A stretch of DNA of 13,056 nucleotides from Prevotella sp. CAG:924 (lineage in GTDB: Bacteria > Bacteroidota > Bacteroidia > Bacteroidales > Bacteroidaceae), in assembly GCA_000431975.1 (NCBI GenBank), contig HF988460.1:1-13056 (forward strand), written 5' to 3'. A model generated the notes under the pieces. It was not told the origin of the DNA, searched no databases, and saw only the letters and a program-made list of their open reading frames with translations. Position 1 is the first letter of the stretch. Each line of letters begins with the position of its first letter. Positions 1 through 7,238 of this stretch are shown in pieces. Made by a program: the position numbers and the translations under genes.

Positions 1-47
1 TGCGCCGATGGTACTGCAATGCAGTGCGGGAGAGTAGGTAGCCGCCT
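1..47 (+). rRNA. rrf: 5S ribosomal RNA, 3' end only
   Basis: This is the last part of a 5S rRNA cut by the left edge of the window. The tell-tale 3' portion is present: GCGCCGATGGTACTGC, then a short variable helix, then GGGAGAGTAGGTAGCCGCC, which is the conserved 3' half of 5S rRNA in Bacteroidota. A strong terminator starts 12 bases later, which fits the end of an rRNA operon. The exact 3' end is uncertain by a few bases, because the 5' strand of the terminal helix lies outside the window. Confidence 0.93.
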
Positions 48-58
48 CCTTTGAACGA

Positions 59-96
59 GGGCCTCTCGGACGATGACGTCCGGGAGGCCCTTTTTT
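59..96 (+). terminator. Intrinsic terminator of the rRNA operon
   Basis: A 14-base-pair stem (59-72 with 77-90, one G-T wobble) closes on the tetraloop ATGA and is followed by six T residues (91-96). This is a textbook factor-independent terminator. It sits directly after the 5S rRNA, so it ends the rRNA transcript and separates it from the histidine kinase gene downstream. Confidence 0.95.
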
Positions 97-299
97 CGTC
101 TTGGCGCGTACGCAGGGTCGCATGCCCGTAATAGGTTCATGCGCGGGGTCTTCCTCTTTCAAAGCTGGGTAACAAATAGAATGCCAATGCCGTTTCGGGT
201 CTCCTCATCCCCCCACCTGCTTTTGCGTCTCGGCTTGCTTGTAATCCTCGTATGCTACCATTTTCATATTTGATTCTTTGAGATATCTCTATTGTCGTA

Positions 300-1508
300 T
301 TGCAAGATATAATATCTGGTACTTTCTGTCGTTATAGAATAGTGCAATGGACAGACAGTTTACGACGGATTAAGCTATTATTGATTATTTTGGCGGGTGT
401 GATTACGCTGGCCTCTCTTGTCTATACCCATCGCATTGCTCGTAACTTAAGAGCTGAAGAGCAATCGAGGATGGAAGTATGGGCCGAGGCTATGCGTACG
501 TTGAGCATGGCGGACGATGATACCAATCTCAGTCTGGTGTTGAAGGTGATCAACGAGAATAATTATATACCGGTGATCGTCCTCGATTCTAAGGGGCAGG
601 CAACAACTTTCCGCAATGTCCGTCTTCACGGTCAGAACTACCAAGACAGTCTTCAGGAAGCTACATTGAAAGGTAGGCAGCTTCTTGATGAAGGCCGGTG
701 CATTCGCATTCAGCTGGGAAATAGCACAGGATCGGATTATATAAATGTATGTTACGATGATTCCCGTATATTGAAGCAGCTTAACTATTTCCCTTATGTC
801 TATCTTGCAATAGTAGTTATTTTCTTTGGAGTTGTTATCTTTGCTCTCTTGATGTCAAAGCGCGCGGAACAGAACCGTGTGTGGGCGGGACTAAGCAAGG
901 AAACGGCCCATCAGCTAGGTACGCCTATCTCTAGTCTGATGGCATGGGTGGAGATACTTAAAGAGGAGTATCCCAATGATGAACTCATCCCTGAGATGGA
1001 CAAGGACGTACAGCGTTTGCAGCTCATAGCTGATCGTTTTTCCAAAGTAGGATCAAAACCGGAAATGAAGGAAGAAAGTCTCACAACGGTTATTGATCAC
1101 GTTGTCGATTATATGGATCGTCGCACCTCAAGACGGGTGAGGATGATAAAAGACGTTCCCGATCATGATATCATGGTTTGTCTCAATGTCAATCTCTTTG
1201 AGTGGGTGGTGGAGAATCTATGTAAGAATGCAGCTGATGCCATGGGCGGGGGAGCAGGAACGATTACACTGCGATTGGAGGAAACGGGAAAGCTGGCTGT
1301 ATTGGAAGTCTCTGATACCGGTAAGGGTATACGCAAGAAGGATCTTGCTAATGTATTTCGTCCTGGATTTACAACGAAAAAACGCGGATGGGGGTTAGGG
1401 CTGTCGTTGGCAAAACGCATAGTGGAAGATTATCATAAAGGCCGTATCTTCGTCAAATGGTCAGAAGTGGGTGTAGGCACAACATTCCGTATCGAGTTGA
1501 GCAAATGA
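300..1508 (+). CDS. Membrane sensor histidine kinase, orphan
   Basis: A 402-residue two-component sensor kinase. Two membrane segments (about residues 26-43 and 165-185) flank an extracytoplasmic sensor region of roughly 120 residues with no family I recognise. The cytoplasmic part has an H-box with the phosphoacceptor His204 in AHQLGTP, an N-box with Asn306 and Asn310 (ENLCKNAADAM), a G1 box DTGKG (339-343) and a G2 box GWGLGLSL (363-370). All ATP-binding and phosphotransfer residues are therefore present. The LGTP form of the H-box, instead of the common LRTP, is something I associate with a Bacteroidota subgroup. No response regulator lies next to it, so its partner must be elsewhere. The start is uncertain: TTG at 300 is the first possible start after an in-frame stop at 279, but GTG at 342 (residue 15) would put the first membrane segment nearer the N-terminus. 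The signal it senses is unknown. Confidence 0.88.
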   Translation: MQDIISGTFCRYRIVQWTDSLRRIKLLLIILAGVITLASLVYTHRIARNLRAEEQSRMEVWAEAMRTLSMADDDTNLSLVLKVINENNYIPVIVLDSKGQATTFRNVRLHGQNYQDSLQEATLKGRQLLDEGRCIRIQLGNSTGSDYINVCYDDSRILKQLNYFPYVYLAIVVIFFGVVIFALLMSKRAEQNRVWAGLSKETAHQLGTPISSLMAWVEILKEEYPNDELIPEMDKDVQRLQLIADRFSKVGSKPEMKEESLTTVIDHVVDYMDRRTSRRVRMIKDVPDHDIMVCLNVNLFEWVVENLCKNAADAMGGGAGTITLRLEETGKLAVLEVSDTGKGIRKKDLANVFRPGFTTKKRGWGLGLSLAKRIVEDYHKGRIFVKWSEVGVGTTFRIELSK

Positions 1509-2122
1509 TATTTTAATGTTTGAAAGACACTAATCGCATGTTTGACAGTCTGTTGTAGGCTTATACGTATAGGGCGAGCCTTGTTGCCAGCTGCTTTTTA
1601 ATCCTGGTTATTTTTCTGATAAGATTCTCGGGAATTTTAGTTTAAAATGATACTTAAGATCTCAAGATGATGGGATTATAATAAAGAACTGCCCTTTTGA
1701 GAAGACTGGTAGTCAATGACAGGAATTGTGATTCTTAAAGACATATACTCCCGATCAGTCATTGCATCTCAAATAATTATTTTATAGGTATGCTCGAGGG
1801 CCTCCATCCATTTATTGGCGTTTTTTTTCGTCACTTTATCCCGGTGTGGTCAAGAAATATGGAAGACGGGCAGCAGACATCGTATAGGCCCTTTGACTCT
1901 CTTGAAATAAGCGACTTATGCGTATAGGTTGACACGGTGTCGTATTCTTGCAACATACATAGTTCTTTTACCGGTGTTGGGTTGCATTCTCAGTTATGAA
2001 TATGTATATTGTTGGAGTAGGGCTGCCAGCTGTGACCAAGAGGTGGTTTATGGAAAGAGTATGTGACGGATAGTAATATTTTTATGTAATTCATTAGAAC
2101 ACACATTAATTCCCTTACTCTT
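1509..2122. other. Gene-free stretch of about 610 bases
   Basis: No convincing gene lies here on either strand. The DNA appears richer in A and T than the flanking genes. The longest open frame I traced by hand on the plus strand is 45 codons (1790-1927), with no homology I recognise. I saw no tRNA or known riboswitch. A run of eight T residues near 1820-1830 is not preceded by a proper hairpin, and no clear terminator follows the kinase. Weak inverted repeats (for example CAATGAC and GTCATTG around 1716-1765) are no better than chance. The stretch may hold a decayed gene or an unrecognised small RNA. Confidence 0.6.
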
Positions 2123-2154
2123 TTTGGTGAATTAAAAAAAACTTTGTAACTTTG
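2123..2154 (+). promoter_or_regulatory. Bacteroidota-type promoter for the DUF177-rpmF-fabH operon
   Basis: The -33 element TTTG (2123-2126) is followed after exactly 20 bases by a perfect -7 element TAACTTTG (2147-2154). This is the TAnnTTTG consensus used by the primary sigma factor of Bacteroidota. Transcription should begin near 2160, leaving a leader of only about 10 bases before the ATG at 2172. The leader is too short for a riboswitch or leader peptide. Confidence 0.85.
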
Positions 2155-2171
2155 CAACTCAAAGTGTAGGT

Positions 2172-2699
2172 ATGTCCTGTCTTGATCCGTTTAAGATAGA
2201 TCTCAGAGCACTTCCAGAGGGTATTACAACAGTGACCCTGATGGAGGATGACGCTTACTTCACAGCCTTGGAAGGCAGTGAGGTGAGAGGAGGTTGTCTA
2301 CGGACGGTGGTGACAGTCAATAGGCTGTCCGATCTGTTTGAACTTACCCTGCACACAGAAGGAACGGTCACTGTCGCGTGTGATCTGTGTCTTGATGACA
2401 TGGAGCAACCCATAACGGTTGATGATCGCGTGGTGGCTCGTTTAGGAGACGCACTCTCAGAGGAAGACGATGTCATTGCTGTGGAAGAGGAAGAAGGAAT
2501 CCTGGACCTGGCGTGGATCGTCTATCAGTCTATATATCTCGGTATCCCACTCAGGCACGTGCATGCACCTGGAAAATGCAATCCGGCCATGATGAGGTTG
2601 CTGCAAGAGCACTCGGCCGTCCGAAGCGGTGATGAGGATAACGAAGAACATACAGATTCCCGATGGGACGCTCTCAAAAAAATCCAATTAGACAATTAA
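2172..2699 (+). CDS. yceD: DUF177 / YceD family protein
   Basis: A 175-residue cytoplasmic protein of the DUF177 (YceD) family. In other bacteria members affect 23S rRNA accumulation and are encoded next to rpmF; the molecular role is poorly known. The family pattern is visible: a beta-rich N-terminal half, a CxxC pair (Cys70 and Cys73 in CDLCLDD), an acidic linker (about 96-109), then a conserved block with IPLRHVH near 125-131 followed by Cys136, and a C-terminal RWDALKK motif (164-170). The CxxC and Cys136 could bind a metal, but this is inference. The ATG at 2172 lies about 10 bases after the predicted transcription start and has no Shine-Dalgarno sequence. It is the first gene of the operon, 22 bases before rpmF, which supports the family call. 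Confidence 0.9.
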   Translation: MSCLDPFKIDLRALPEGITTVTLMEDDAYFTALEGSEVRGGCLRTVVTVNRLSDLFELTLHTEGTVTVACDLCLDDMEQPITVDDRVVARLGDALSEEDDVIAVEEEEGILDLAWIVYQSIYLGIPLRHVHAPGKCNPAMMRLLQEHSAVRSGDEDNEEHTDSRWDALKKIQLDN

Positions 2700-2703
2700 A
2701 AAA

Positions 2704-2715
2704 TTAAACGTTTAA
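2704..2715. repeat. 12-base palindrome in the rpmF leader
   Basis: TTAAACGTTTAA is a perfect palindrome lying 6 bases before the rpmF ATG, inside an A- and T-rich spacer after the DUF177 stop. It could be a protein site or only a product of the A-rich leader usual before starts in this phylum. In such AT-rich DNA, chance is a real possibility. Confidence 0.35.
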
Positions 2716-2721
2716 AACACT

Positions 2722-2910
2722 ATGGCACATCCAAAAAGAAGACAGTCAAAGACTCGTACTCTCAAGCGTAGAACTCATGATAAGGCAGTAGCTCCCACAC
2801 TGGCAGTATGCCCCAACTGTGGCGCTTACTATGTTTACCACACAGTATGCCCCACCTGCGGATACTATCGCGGTAAGGTGGCTATCGTAATGGAGGAGAA
2901 CGCTGAATAA
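2722..2910 (+). CDS. rpmF: 50S ribosomal protein L32
   Basis: A 62-residue ribosomal protein of the large subunit. The N-terminus MAHPKRRQSKTRT is the highly conserved L32 start, rich in Arg and Lys for contact with 23S rRNA. Four cysteines in two CxxC pairs (Cys30/Cys33 and Cys43/Cys46) form the zinc-ribbon version of L32. The length is normal. The gene lies 22 bases after the DUF177 gene. Its stop codon overlaps the fabH start by one base (TAATG at 2908-2912), which points to translational coupling. The A-rich leader has no Shine-Dalgarno sequence, as is usual in Bacteroidota. Confidence 0.98.
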   Translation: MAHPKRRQSKTRTLKRRTHDKAVAPTLAVCPNCGAYYVYHTVCPTCGYYRGKVAIVMEENAE

Positions 2911-3941
2911 TGGGACGCATCAAAGCCGTAATCTCTGGTGTCGGCGGCTACGTTCCTGACTATATCCTCACTAACGAGGAGCTGTCGCGTATGGTCGACA
3001 CCAGTGATGAATGGATCACAACCCGTGTGGGTATCAAGGAGCGTCGTATCCTCGTTGATGAAGGTCTGGGTACGAGCTATATGGCCCGTAAGGCCGCCAA
3101 GCAGGTGATCCAGAAGACAGGTATCGATCCTCAGACCATCGACGCACTGATCGTTACCACCACCACTCCTGACTATCCGGTGCCCTCAACGGCATCTGTC
3201 GTCCTCGGTAAGCTGGGACTGACCAATGCTTTTGCAATGGATATCTCCTGTGCATGCTGTGGATTCCTCTATTCGCTTGATATGGCAGCTTCGATGATTA
3301 TGAGCGGCCGCTACAAGCGTGTTATGGTGATTGGTGCTGACAAGATGTCGTCGATCACTGACTATACGGACCGTCAGACTTGTGTGCTTTTCGGTGATGG
3401 TGCCGGAGCCGTGCTCGTTGATGCCCGTGAGGAAGAGGATGGAGATGAGAATCTGGGCTATCAGAACTCGTTCCTCCGTACCGATGGTAAGGGCTTGCCT
3501 TTCCTTCATATCAAGGCAGGTGGCTCTGTATGTCCTTCTTCACAGTTTACCATTGATCATCGTCTGCATTACATTTATCAGGAAGGTCGTACGGTATTCC
3601 GTTATGCAGTGACCGATATGAGCGATGACGTGCTGGAGGTGATGAAGCGTAACAACTTGAGCAAGGACGATGTTGACTGGGTAGTGCCCCACGAGGCCAA
3701 CTTCCGTATCATTGATGCAGTGGCCAAGCGTGCCGAGTTGGATATCAACAAGGTGCTCATCAATATCGACCACTATGGTAACACCTCTGCCGCCACGATT
3801 CCTCTCTGCCTGTGGGACTATGAGAGCCGTCTGAAGAAGGGCGACAATGTCATCTTCACTGCTTTCGGAGCCGGTTTCGTTCATGGAGCCAGCCTCTATA
3901 AGTGGGCTTACGATGGTGACAAGGTGAGTCAGAAAAAGTAA
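2910..3941 (+). CDS. fabH: 3-oxoacyl-ACP synthase III (FabH)
   Basis: A 343-residue beta-ketoacyl-ACP synthase III. It condenses an acyl-CoA primer with malonyl-ACP to start fatty-acid synthesis in the cytoplasm. The catalytic triad is complete: Cys116 in DISCACCGF, His261 in PHEANFRII and Asn291 in HYGNTSAATIP. Other family signs are GVGGYVPD near the N-terminus, the SDEWITTRVGIKERR block (about 32-46) and FGDGAGA (161-167). Length fits the family. In Bacteroidota the primer is often a branched short acyl-CoA, which is inference here. The gene overlaps rpmF by one base and is the last gene of the operon; a hairpin terminator follows 46 bases later. Unlike many bacteria, no plsX lies between rpmF and fabH. 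Confidence 0.97.
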   Translation: MGRIKAVISGVGGYVPDYILTNEELSRMVDTSDEWITTRVGIKERRILVDEGLGTSYMARKAAKQVIQKTGIDPQTIDALIVTTTTPDYPVPSTASVVLGKLGLTNAFAMDISCACCGFLYSLDMAASMIMSGRYKRVMVIGADKMSSITDYTDRQTCVLFGDGAGAVLVDAREEEDGDENLGYQNSFLRTDGKGLPFLHIKAGGSVCPSSQFTIDHRLHYIYQEGRTVFRYAVTDMSDDVLEVMKRNNLSKDDVDWVVPHEANFRIIDAVAKRAELDINKVLINIDHYGNTSAATIPLCLWDYESRLKKGDNVIFTAFGAGFVHGASLYKWAYDGDKVSQKK

Positions 3942-3987
3942 CTGCGCATCTGTACCGGATGGGTCGAACCGTCCTTAACTATATCAG

Positions 3988-4033
3988 AACGCAGCCTTGC
4001 ACATTAATTATTAAGGTGTGAGGCTGCGTTTTT
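3988..4033 (+). terminator. Intrinsic terminator after fabH
   Basis: A perfect 10-base-pair stem, AACGCAGCCT (3988-3997) with AGGCTGCGTT (4021-4030), encloses a 23-base loop and runs into a T tract (4029-4033). The position between fabH and era indicates that the DUF177-rpmF-fabH transcript ends here and that era needs its own promoter or readthrough. Confidence 0.85.
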
Positions 4034-4099
4034 CGCATTTTCCATAATTCAACATAGGTCTCTCTAGGCCTTTGGTCAATATGAAAGCAGCATAATAGC

Positions 4100-4981
4100 A
4101 TGCATAAAGCCGGATTTGTAAATATCGTAGGAAATCCTAACGTAGGCAAGTCGACGCTCATGAATCAGCTCGTGGGCGAGAAAATTTCCATTGCCACATT
4201 TAAAGCTCAGACGACCCGTCACCGTATCATGGGTATTGTCAATACGGAAGACTCGCAGATCGTATTCTCCGATACACCGGGCGTGCTCAAGCCCAACTAT
4301 AAGATGCAGGAGATGATGCTTGCCTTCTCAGAGAGTGCGTTGGCCGATGCCGACATTCTGCTCTATGTCACTGATGTGGTGGAGAATCCTGAGAAGAACA
4401 TGGATTTTCTGGAAAAGGTGGCAAAGATGACCATCCCCGTCATTCTGCTTGTCAATAAGATCGACGAGACTGACCAGCGTCATCTCGGCGACATTGTAGA
4501 GCATTGGCATAAGCTGTTGCCCAATGCGGAGATACTGCCTATTTCAGCCAAAAACAAGTTCGGTACGGATCTGCTCATGAAACGCATCCAGGAGTTGCTG
4601 CCCGAGAGCCCTGCCTATTTTGCTAAGGACCAGCTTACCGACAAGCCAGCCAAGTTCTTCGTTTCGGAGATCATTCGAGAGAAAATCCTGCGCTATTACG
4701 ACAAGGAAATTCCCTATTCGGTGGAGGTGGTTGTTGAGCGTTTCAAGGAGGATAATCACCATATTCATATTAATGCGGTGATCTATGTGGAGCGTGACTC
4801 GCAGAAAGGCATCATCATCGGCCATCAGGGTCTGGCTCTGAAAAAAGTGTCTACCGAAGCACGTCGCTCGCTCGAGCGCTTCTTCGGCAAGGCTATTTAC
4901 TTGGAACTCTATGTGAAAGTGGATAAAGACTGGCGTAACAACCAGCGTGAGCTTGACAATTTCGGATATAATCCGCAATAA
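4100..4981 (+). CDS. era: GTPase Era
   Basis: A 293-residue GTPase that binds the 3' end of 16S rRNA and is needed to mature the 30S subunit. The GTPase domain shows G1 GNPNVGKS (11-18), the G2 region with Thr38/Thr39 (FKAQTTRHRI), G3 DTPG (58-61), G4 NKID (119-122) and G5 SAK (149-151). A C-terminal KH domain (about 205-285) carries the GxxG loop GHQG (241-244) that grips RNA. Length and domain order are standard for Era. It lies about 65 bases after the fabH terminator and 200 bases before der, another ribosome-assembly GTPase. I did not find a clear TAnnTTTG promoter in front of it. Start at the ATG giving MHKAGFVNIVG, as in homologues. Confidence 0.97.
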   Translation: MHKAGFVNIVGNPNVGKSTLMNQLVGEKISIATFKAQTTRHRIMGIVNTEDSQIVFSDTPGVLKPNYKMQEMMLAFSESALADADILLYVTDVVENPEKNMDFLEKVAKMTIPVILLVNKIDETDQRHLGDIVEHWHKLLPNAEILPISAKNKFGTDLLMKRIQELLPESPAYFAKDQLTDKPAKFFVSEIIREKILRYYDKEIPYSVEVVVERFKEDNHHIHINAVIYVERDSQKGIIIGHQGLALKKVSTEARRSLERFFGKAIYLELYVKVDKDWRNNQRELDNFGYNPQ

Positions 4982-4987
4982 GGAGAG

Positions 4988-5011
4988 GGGACAGTCCTAT
5001 GGGACAGTCTC
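4988..5011 (+). other. Imperfect hairpin just after era
   Basis: GACAGTCC (4990-4997) pairs with GGACAGTC (5002-5009) around the loop TATG, with one A-A mismatch; a G-T and a G-C pair extend the stem. The same bases also form a 9-base direct repeat, GGGACAGTC (4988-4996 and 5001-5009). The hairpin begins 6 bases after the era stop. It has no T tract, so it is not a classic terminator; it may protect the 3' end or pause RNA polymerase. The rest of the era-der gap shows nothing clear. Confidence 0.4.
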
Positions 5012-5181
5012 ACTATCCATACTTATCAATCCATCGGTGTCCTGAATAGAAAGAGGGCATACTCTTCCTCCGTTTGCGTGAGAGACCGCATATTTTTAGT
5101 CTGTTGCGTAGCAGTGGACTTCCCGTCCGTCTGTTCCGGAGTTAGGGCCGAAGAATGTAAAACTTCAGTAATCAAACAAAC

Positions 5182-6495
5182 ATGGGAAAATTAGTAGCTA
5201 TCGTAGGTCGCCCGAATGTGGGTAAGTCTACATTGTTCAATCGCCTGACCCATACTCGTCATGCTATCGTGAGTGATACGGCAGGCACTACGCGTGACCG
5301 CCAGTATGGTAAGGTGGAGTGGAATGGAAAGGTATTCTCGCTCGTCGATACGGGCGGATGGGTGGTCAATTCAGACGATGTGTTTGAGGAGGCTATCCGC
5401 GAACAGGTGCTGGTTGCCACACAGGAGGCAGACCTGGTGCTTTTTGTCGTTGATGTGGAGACTGGTGTGACCGACTGGGATGAGGACGTGGCCAACATTC
5501 TACGCCGTGCGAAGCTCCCCGTAGTGCTTGTGGCCAACAAGGTGGACAACAGTGGCAATGCCTACGAAGCAGCCCAATTCTATAGTCTCGGACTGGGAGA
5601 GCCCCAGTGTGTGAGTGCCATTTCAGGTAGTGGCACAGGCGATTTGCTCGATTTTATCCTCGATCGTCTTCCCCAGGATCAGAAGGAAGAAGTGGAGGAG
5701 GAGATACCCCGTTTCGCTGTCGTAGGACGTCCTAATGCCGGCAAGTCAAGCATTATCAATGCCTTTATAGGTGAGGATCGTCATATTGTGACAGAGATAG
5801 CCGGAACGACGCGCGACTCGATTTATACCCGGTACACTAAGTTCGGATTCGATTTCTATCTCGTCGATACTGCCGGTATCCGCCGTAAGAACAAGGTGAC
5901 AGAGGATCTTGAGTTCTATAGTGTGATGCGTTCTATCCGTGCCATAGAGAACAGTGATGTCTGTATACTTATGATTGATGCCACACGTGGTATTGAAGGA
6001 CAGGATATGAACATTTTCCAGCTGATCCAGAAGAATAATAAGAGTCTTGTAGTCGTGGTAAACAAGTGGGATCTGGTAGAAGACAAGTCACAGAAGGCTA
6101 TAGACTTCTTTAAGAATGCTATCTACCAGCGTATGTCTCCGTTCGTTGACTTCCCCATTATTTTTGCTTCGGCACTTACCAAGCAACGTATCTTCAAAGT
6201 GTTGGAGACGGCTAAGGATGTATATCTGAACCGTACTCGTCACATCGGTACGAACAAGCTCAATGAGGTGATGTTGCCTATCATTGAACAGACGCCACCT
6301 CCTTCGACAAAAGGTAAGTATATCAAGATCAAGTATTGCTCGCAGCTTCCCAATACGCACATTCCTTCTTTTGTGTTCTATGCCAATCTGCCGCAATATA
6401 TCAAGGAGCCCTATCGTCGTTTTCTGGAAAATAAGATCCGTGAGAACTGGCAGATGCATGGTTGCCCGATCAATATCTTTATCCGTCAGAAATAA
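5182..6495 (+). CDS. der: Ribosome-assembly GTPase Der (EngA)
   Basis: A 437-residue protein with two GTPase domains in tandem, the hallmark of Der/EngA, which is needed to assemble the 50S subunit. Domain 1 has GRPNVGKS (9-16), DTGG (56-59) and NKVD (119-122). An acidic linker (about 165-175) leads to domain 2 with GRPNAGKS (182-189), DTAG (229-232) and NKWD (294-297). A KH-like domain (about 350-437) closes the protein. All nucleotide-binding motifs are intact and the length is normal. The ATG at 5182 follows an A-rich leader without a Shine-Dalgarno sequence. A small lipoprotein gene starts 2 bases after the stop and is probably cotranscribed. Confidence 0.98.
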   Translation: MGKLVAIVGRPNVGKSTLFNRLTHTRHAIVSDTAGTTRDRQYGKVEWNGKVFSLVDTGGWVVNSDDVFEEAIREQVLVATQEADLVLFVVDVETGVTDWDEDVANILRRAKLPVVLVANKVDNSGNAYEAAQFYSLGLGEPQCVSAISGSGTGDLLDFILDRLPQDQKEEVEEEIPRFAVVGRPNAGKSSIINAFIGEDRHIVTEIAGTTRDSIYTRYTKFGFDFYLVDTAGIRRKNKVTEDLEFYSVMRSIRAIENSDVCILMIDATRGIEGQDMNIFQLIQKNNKSLVVVVNKWDLVEDKSQKAIDFFKNAIYQRMSPFVDFPIIFASALTKQRIFKVLETAKDVYLNRTRHIGTNKLNEVMLPIIEQTPPPSTKGKYIKIKYCSQLPNTHIPSFVFYANLPQYIKEPYRRFLENKIRENWQMHGCPINIFIRQK

Positions 6496-6497
6496 TA

Positions 6498-6896
6498 ATG
6501 AAGAGGAATAAGATCATCATATTGTCTTTGGCCGTAATGGCGCTTGTATCGTGTGATCCTGGCAAACGCCAGAGTCCGGATGTGGCGGCCCTTACGGCCA
6601 AAGCCTATTACGAACAGTTGCTTCAGGGCAGATATGAGGATTGGGTGGATGCTCACTATCAGCCGGAAAAGATCCCGGCAAGCTATCGGGAGCAGTTGAT
6701 TGCCAATGCAAAGATGTTTGTCGGACAGCAGAAGGAAGAGCACCATGGCATTGATAGCATCCGTATTGCGAGTGCTCAGACCGACAGTGTCCACCATGTT
6801 TCCAATGTCTTTCTCACCTTCTTCTATGGTGACAGTATCCATGAGGATATTGTCGTACCTATGATACAGGTGAATGGCAATTGGTATATGAAATAA
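6498..6896 (+). CDS. Small lipoprotein, possibly DUF4878-like
   Basis: A 132-residue protein with a lipoprotein signal: Met-Lys-Arg-Asn-Lys, a hydrophobic stretch (6-17) and the lipobox LVSC with Cys19. Mature residues 20-132 have a helix-rich start (AYYEQLLQGRYEDWVDAHY) and then beta strands ending in VNGNWYMK. This order resembles the NTF2-like or DUF4878 lipoproteins common in Bacteroidota; the family call is tentative. After Cys19 only one acidic residue follows (Asp20), with no acidic cluster of the kind that sends lipoproteins to the surface, so it probably faces the periplasm. The frame is open further upstream (ATG at 6462 inside der), but ATG 6498 gives the correct signal peptide. 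It lies 2 bases after der, suggesting joint transcription. Function unknown. Confidence 0.85.
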   Translation: MKRNKIIILSLAVMALVSCDPGKRQSPDVAALTAKAYYEQLLQGRYEDWVDAHYQPEKIPASYREQLIANAKMFVGQQKEEHHGIDSIRIASAQTDSVHHVSNVFLTFFYGDSIHEDIVVPMIQVNGNWYMK

Positions 6897-7238
6897 AGGT
6901 ATTTTGTGATGAACGCATATTCGCCGGGGGAGCGTCTGGCAAATGGCGTATGACCTAACGCTCAGTGCAGAAAGGCGCGGATGGCAGTGATGATCCAGAT
7001 GGAGTGAAAGAGATGCAGCTTCTTTATGAAGGTGCAGATCGAAGGTGATGGTCCTGCCGCAACGCTTGTCTGCTACTCTGTAACGGACACGGAATTGATT
7101 ATAAAAGTATAACGTGTCTCCGATAATCTTTACACCTGAAAACCGACTACCTTACAACTAATCGTAGCAAGAGGAACGGCGTATTCTGGCGATTTATTAT
7201 CCGATAACTTTTAACCTATAAATGAATTCCTATTGCTT
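6897..7238. other. Gap of 342 bases between lipoprotein and barrel gene
   Basis: No gene is supported here. A 28-codon open frame (7026-7112) is too short to accept. GACACG (7086-7091) and CGTGTC (7113-7118) can form a 6-base-pair hairpin with a 21-base loop, but no T tract follows. TAACTTTT (7205-7212) is one base off the TAnnTTTG -7 consensus and well placed to serve the barrel gene at 7239, yet I see no TTG at the right distance upstream. Confidence 0.5.

Noticed and set aside
239..272. Possible kinase promoter: TTG at 239-241 and CATATTTG at 265-272
   Set aside because: The -7 element has one mismatch and the spacer is 23 bases instead of 20. It is suggestive for a start at TTG 300 but too weak to list.
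73..273. Open frame of 66 codons after the 5S rRNA
   Set aside because: It begins inside the rRNA terminator hairpin, has no recognisable content, and looks like a chance open frame.
1790..1927. 45-codon open frame starting with ATG in the gene-free stretch
   Set aside because: Short, no promoter of the expected type in front, no recognisable motif; expected by chance. Kept only as something to check in the finding on this region.
5091..5098. TATTTTTA as a -7 element for der
   Set aside because: One mismatch to TAnnTTTG, and no TTG lies 20 bases upstream; the nearest TTTG is 14 bases away.
7026..7112. 28-codon open frame before the barrel gene
   Set aside because: The peptide looks protein-like but is too short and has no start signals or known family; it may be a gene remnant, which cannot be shown from this sequence.
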